Below, piece after piece: positions 63,929 through 64,000 of a stretch of DNA of 64,000 bases. The translations under genes were made by a program, and so were the position numbers. The first letter of the stretch is position 1, and every line of letters begins with the position of its first letter. The stretch is from Shimia marina (GTDB lineage Bacteria > Pseudomonadota > Alphaproteobacteria > Rhodobacterales > Rhodobacteraceae), in NCBI RefSeq assembly GCF_001458175.1, contig NZ_CYPW01000024.1:1-64000 (forward strand), written 5' to 3'. Under the pieces are notes generated by a model that was not told where the DNA came from, searched no databases, and was given only the letters and a program-made list of their open reading frames with translations.

Positions 63929-64000
63929 ATGCTAAAGCACCGTGGCTTCCCCGGACGTCTTCCGGGCACAGATTTTCAATTCACCATTCGTCGTGCCAAC
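63929..64000 (+). CDS. Start of a gene that runs off the window
   Basis: The ATG at 63929 has a perfect AAGGAGG six bases upstream and stays open to the end (24 codons, MLKHRGFPGRLPG...). The protein is not recognised from this fragment. It lies in the expected interval between pccB and pccA. Confidence 0.6.
   Translation, partial: MLKHRGFPGRLPGTDFQFTIRRAN

Noticed and set aside
63477-63935. A 152-codon open frame after the DUF6497-like gene
   Set aside because: It runs in another frame through the lipoprotein gene, whose signal peptide and ribosome site are complete; no protein-like features.

Overview
The window is a gene-dense stretch of a chromosome that reads like a marine alphaproteobacterium of the Roseobacter group (Rhodobacteraceae and relatives). 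The evidence is the gene set: a choline-sulfate/choline-to-betaine locus (betC, betI, betB, betA), a PccR-type short-chain-acyl regulator beside propionyl-CoA carboxylase beta, a fused malic enzyme/phosphotransacetylase-like protein, an ArgP/LysE pair, EutB/EutC-like amino acid enzymes, and short intergenic spaces with many ATGA, GTGA and TAATG overlaps. I saw no tRNA, rRNA, CRISPR array, transposase or phage genes, and no gene-free stretch longer than about 300 bases apart from the riboswitch leader near 3.3-3.6 kb.

Layout. 0.1-3.6 kb: a cobalamin-riboswitch-controlled ABC importer operon (DUF1636 protein, ATPase, binding protein, permease), with a 20-codon leader ORF between riboswitch and first gene. 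3.6-12.6 kb: amino acid catabolism islands (EutB/BhcB-like dehydratase, EutC/BhcD-like reductase, YheO-type regulator, ArgE-like deacetylase; then an aminotransferase, a second ornithine-cyclodeaminase-fold protein and their LysR regulator), then a DeoR regulator, inositol-monophosphatase-like phosphatase and Na/Pi transporter in one overlapping operon reaching 14.2 kb. 14.4-15.8 kb: Tat-exported multicopper oxidase. 16.0-22.4 kb: the least familiar region, with an extensin-like peptidase candidate, two small ORFs, a subtilase, a PAP2/haloperoxidase-fold protein with an 11-fold GGGI repeat at its N-terminus, and a divergent SARP-like regulator. 22.5-24.1 kb: cytochrome P450 and its ferredoxin.

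24.1-49.9 kb is mostly housekeeping and transport: moaA, an AlkD-like repair protein, glmS/glmU, gph, a DegT aminotransferase, arsC-pyrD-DUF952, a 5'-nucleotidase, an SRAP protein, ureidoglycine aminohydrolase, gap and maeB with a LacI-type operator upstream, a SLC13/RCK transporter, YebC, Cu-Zn SOD, an OpgC-like protein, ArgP/LysE, a pirin, a minimal chemoreceptor and an EamA transporter. 50.0-56.3 kb is the bet locus. 56.3-64.0 kb holds a small YdcH protein, an outer-membrane barrel, pccR, an MFS exporter and pccB, followed by a chain of small overlapping genes of unknown function, a small lipoprotein and the start of one more gene.

The most interesting items are the 16-22 kb hydrolase module with the GGGI-repeat protein, the leader ORF under the B12 riboswitch, the paired LysR boxes, and the overlapping unknown genes after pccB. 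All functional statements come from motifs, length and context read by eye; no database search was run.
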